Below, one piece after another: positions 61,201-64,000 of a stretch of DNA of 64,000 nt. The notes under the pieces are model-generated. The model was not told where the DNA came from. It did no database searches and saw only the letters and a list, made by a program, of their open reading frames with translations. Location: contig SPDT01000004.1 in assembly GCA_008477525.1 (NCBI GenBank), positions 3,162,001 through 3,226,000 of the forward strand. The letters are read 5' to 3'. The position numbers were made by a program, and so were the translations under genes. Within the stretch, counting starts at the first letter, position 1. Every line of letters begins with the position of its first letter. This DNA is from Hypomyces perniciosus. Its lineage: Eukaryota > Ascomycota > Sordariomycetes > Hypocreales > Hypocreaceae.

Positions 61201-62057
61201 ACTAACAGCAGACTAAAGAAAAGCAACCAAAAGATCTAAATATACCTTAAAGTATATATAGTCTACTCTTAAAGCAATTAAAGAGACTTCCTCCCAGCAG
61301 CGCAACTAGCTTTAAATAACCGCAAATATACAGCTATCTAAATAAGCCCCTTTTTCCTTAAGTATAGCTACTATATAGAACCCCTTTAGCTATATATAAA
61401 AGAAAATGAAACTATTAAATTAAAAGACTTAAAAGAGAAGGCTATAAAAAAAATAGTTAAAAGATTAAAAGGAGTAACTGCTTTTGCTTAAGCAGCACTT
61501 ACCGCTATATAATAATACTATAAGGATTCCGCGAACTAGCAGTAAGGCCCCTTTAAGAGATATAAAGTAGGAGATAAAGTCTAGCTATACTTTAGCAACT
61601 ATAATACTCCCTGGCCTTCTAAAAAGCTTAATGCCCTATATTATAAATATACAGTAATAAAGGTTATTAGCCTTTATATAGTAAAACTAGGTATACTAAT
61701 TAGTATATACCCGCGATTTTATATTAACCTATTAAAAAAAGCAGCCAATAACCCCCTTTTAGGCTAGATTTTAAATAACCTTTAACCACTATTAATATAA
61801 GTAGATAGCGAGGATAAATAGGAAGTTAAAGAGGTCCTCTGCGCGAGGATTAAGTAGTAAGGTCGCGGCTCTTTCCGCGAAGTATTAATATAGTAGAAAG
61901 GATATATAAAGCTAACCTGGGAACCAATATATATACTTAAAGACATAGCAGCCCTTAACGACTATATATCTAAATATGGCCCAATCGAATCTAATAACGG
62001 GCCACTTAACAGCTATACGCCAGCAAAGCAACGGCGCCTAAAGAGAGAGCCACTATA
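58261..62057 (+). pseudogene. Pol of H2: protease, RT, RNase H, integrase, chromodomain
   Basis: Protease near 58440 (F-N-T-S-Y-N-L-Y-T-I-I) with a Y-N-L-I-F-N-K-L motif near 58653. RT from about 59210 (KGIRFYIDY, then C-A-L-N-A-T-T) through F-I-K-L-D-I-I-A-A-F-Y-K-I near 59340. The active site near 59530 reads Y-L-N-N-I-L-I-Y, so both Asp are lost. RNase H at about 59960-60300. Integrase zinc region near 60720 (LGYNRTLTIIS) and core at about 60920-61330 (IVSD near 61104, ALNNRKYTAI near 61310). Integrase C-terminal SH3-like part is YKVGDKVWLYFSNYNTPWPS near 61563. Chromodomain at 61880-61975 reads F-R-E-V-L-I, K-G-Y-I-K-L-T-W-E-P. About 1,260 codons, normal length. Confidence 0.88.
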
Positions 62058-62297
62058 AGAAAGGGGGGTAATGTTACAGGCTAGGCTATAACTCCCGGAA
62101 TCACAACTACGCCGAATCCGGAAATACGACCAATACTAGACCGCTTACCTAATTAGGAAACCACCTCGGCCATAACCCTATACGTATAACTATATAATGC
62201 ATATATAGCTAGTATAGAGCTTCCTTCTTTCAGCTATAGATAGACAATACAGGGGTGCCTTAACTGCATGCTTTCCAGTTAGGCTATACCTGTTACA
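62058..62297 (+). repeat. Polypurine tract and 3' LTR of H2
   Basis: The tract AGAAAGGGGGGTAA (62058-62071) touches the LTR TGTTACAGGCTAGGC...CCTGTTACA (62072-62297). It is the best preserved of the three LTRs of this family, with canonical TG...CA ends. The right flank AAATA is the target duplication. Confidence 0.94.
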
Positions 62298-64000
62298 AAA
62301 TAAAAACTTAGCTATAAGATTTATTAAAGAATTTAAAGCGAGATATACTGCCCTTTTACTTTTTACTATAAAATTTAAAAAAGGCATTTATATTTATTAA
62401 AACTATTAAAGCTTTAATAATATTACTATAAACAATTATTCTTTATTACTTTTAATTTAAAAGATATTAAATACTTTATATAATATTAGATTTTATATTA
62501 AACTAGATATAATAGCTGCCTTTAATAAATTTAGAATTATAAAGGGATATAAATAAAAGATAATGTTTATAATTTAATATAAGTTATTTAAAACTTTTAT
62601 TATACCTTTTAGTCTTTATTATAGCTTACTTTAATAATATTTTAATTTATTTAACTATATAAAAGGAATACTGATAATATATATAAAAAGTTATAGATAA
62701 ATTAATTAATATAGGTTTTTAAATTAATATTAAAAAATGTAAATTTTAAATAATAAAAATAAAGTACTTTAACTTAATTATTATAAATAATAATATTAAA
62801 ATAGACTTTAAAAAAATAGCTACAATTATAAATTAAAAAAGACCCTTAAACCTTTATAAACTTTAATGCTTTTTAGGCTTTATAAATTTGTATTAGCAGT
62901 TTATTAAAGACATTTTTAACATTTATAAACCTTTAAATAGCCTTTTAAGAAAAGATATTTTATAGAAGTAAATAGAACTTTATACTACTATATTTAACTG
63001 TTTTAAAATTTAATTTATAAATACTTTAATTTTTACCTTTTTTAACTATAATAAAAAGATAATTTTAAAAATAAATACTTTAAATTAAGTATTTTATATT
63101 ATTTTCTTTTAATATAATAAAAATAATATTTTGCGACTAATAATATACTTTTTATTAAAGCATTTATTTATTAAATGCAATTATAAATTTTAAATTAAAA
63201 AACTGTTAGCTATTATTAAATTATTAAAAGAATAGCGCTTTAAGCTTTAAAGTATAGAATATAAATTTAAAATTATTATAGACTATAAAAACCTAATATA
63301 CTTTATAACTATTAAAGTATTAAATTAAAGATAAGTTTATTAGTTTAAATTTTTATTTTAATATAATTTCTAGATTATTTACTAGCTTAAATTAAAAGCA
63401 GTAAAGCCTAATATATTAAATAAAAGGTTTTAAGATATTCTAGTAAAGTTAAATTAAGATAATAGTTAATTAAAAGAAAGAAAGAAAACTTTACTTTTAA
63501 AAAACTACTTTAATCCCTATATTTATATTAATATTATAGAAAGTATAAATAATAAAAACCTATTTACCATAATAACTAGCACTTTAATTTTAGATTTAGA
63601 GATATTAATTAATAAAATAATTAATAAAGCCTATAAAATATTAAATATAGTAAATATTATAATATAGGCACTTTAAAACTTAACTATTTAATAATAGGCT
63701 AAAAGTATTTAAAGTAATTTAAAGGCAGTAATATAAAACTTTTAAATCTATAATAATTAAATATATTACTAAAAATAACTTTTCCTTTTATTTATAAATA
63801 AAGTAAAGATATAAGTTATATATTAAATATACTCTTTTAAGTTAAAGGGATATTTAAAATAAATAAAAATAGTAAAAATTTTTAACTATATATATTAATA
63901 GCTATAAATATTAACTAATATTAATATTTTTATTAAAGGTTAGAATTTATACTTTTAAATAAAGTTAAGTAAATCTGTTTTATTAAGATTTCTAAAACTA
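62298..64000 (+). pseudogene. G4 Gypsy pol: RT, RNase H, start of integrase region
   Basis: Continues the frame of 56696-56877. RT opens with N-L-A-I-R-F-I-K-E-F-K-A-R-Y-T-A, then F-K-K-G-I-Y-I-Y and F-Y-I-K-L-D-I-I-A-A-F-N-K-F (about 62490). The active site near 62623 reads A-Y-F-N-N-I-L-I-Y. RNase H at about 63190-63430 reads K-L-L-A-I-I-K-L-L-K-E, I-I-I-D-Y-K-N-L, V-K-P-N-I-L-N-K-R. After 63450 the sequence should lead into integrase but is too AT-rich to read. The element is cut by the window edge. It is the oldest layer and the most AT-rich. Confidence 0.75.

Larger units (their letters stand above)
56878..62297 (+). mobile_element. Complete chromodomain Ty3/Gypsy element H2 (5.4 kb)
   Basis: LTRs 56878-57103 and 62072-62297 (226 bp each) with target duplication AAATA at 56873-56877 and 62298-62302. 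This is the only element in the window not broken by another insertion, and it is the reference for reading H1. Order: LTR, gag, protease, RT, RNase H, integrase, chromodomain, polypurine tract, LTR. GC-richer, less mutated spots are frequent in its 3' half (about 61800-62290). Confidence 0.95.

Noticed and set aside
62190..62387. Open frame on the - strand (65 codons)
   Set aside because: Straddles the 3' LTR of H2 and the start of G4 RT on the wrong strand.
1..64000. tRNA, rRNA, CRISPR array or bacterial operon
   Set aside because: No such structure seen; the repeats are dispersed LTRs and nested elements, and there are no regularly spaced short repeats.

Overview
This 64-kb window contains no recognisable host gene, tRNA or rRNA. 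It is an AT-rich block made almost entirely of nested LTR retrotransposons, each riddled with C-to-T and G-to-A changes. By eye, CA and TG dinucleotides are scarce and TA is greatly over-represented, while CC, CT and CG steps survive. In-frame TAG and TAA codons stand where Gln or Trp codons are expected. That pattern is repeat-induced point mutation (RIP), so the DNA most likely comes from a filamentous ascomycete (Pezizomycotina), in an AT-isochore or heterochromatic region. The species cannot be named from the sequence.

Element names used here are mine. A, B and C are three copies of one large Ty3/Gypsy family (about 12.1 kb, 404-408 bp LTRs). H1 and H2 are two copies of a 5.4-kb chromodomain Gypsy (226-bp LTRs). 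D is a 7.7-kb chromodomain Gypsy (387-bp LTRs). G3 and G4 are two further Gypsy elements. Copia is one Ty1/Copia element (581-bp LTRs), and a solo LTR of the same family is also present.

Layout: A, 3' half, + strand (1-6642). H1, + strand (6643-8171, 8753-11248, 23370-24426), split by the solo Copia LTR (8172-8752) and by B (11249-23369, - strand). G3 fragment (24427-24710). Copia, - strand (24711-51179), split by C (26277-46135, - strand), which is itself split by D (33266-40971, + strand). G3 continues, + strand (51180-56695). G4 (56696-56877 and 62298-64000, + strand) is split by H2 (56878-62297, + strand). Target-site duplications visible at most joints fix the order of insertion: G4 received G3 and H2; G3 received H1 and Copia; H1 received A, B and the solo-LTR parent; Copia received C; C received D.

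None of the elements can be autonomous now. Every reverse transcriptase active site I could read has lost one or both catalytic aspartates, and stops occur every few dozen codons. The structural DNA (LTR ends, polypurine tracts, primer-binding sites) is better preserved than the coding DNA. The least expected features are a very long open-frame extension downstream of integrase in A/B/C, the non-TG/CA LTR ends of that family, a hairpin overlapping its primer-binding site, a Copia primer site that matches the anticodon arm of initiator tRNA-Met, and mirror-image RIP in the two LTRs of D.
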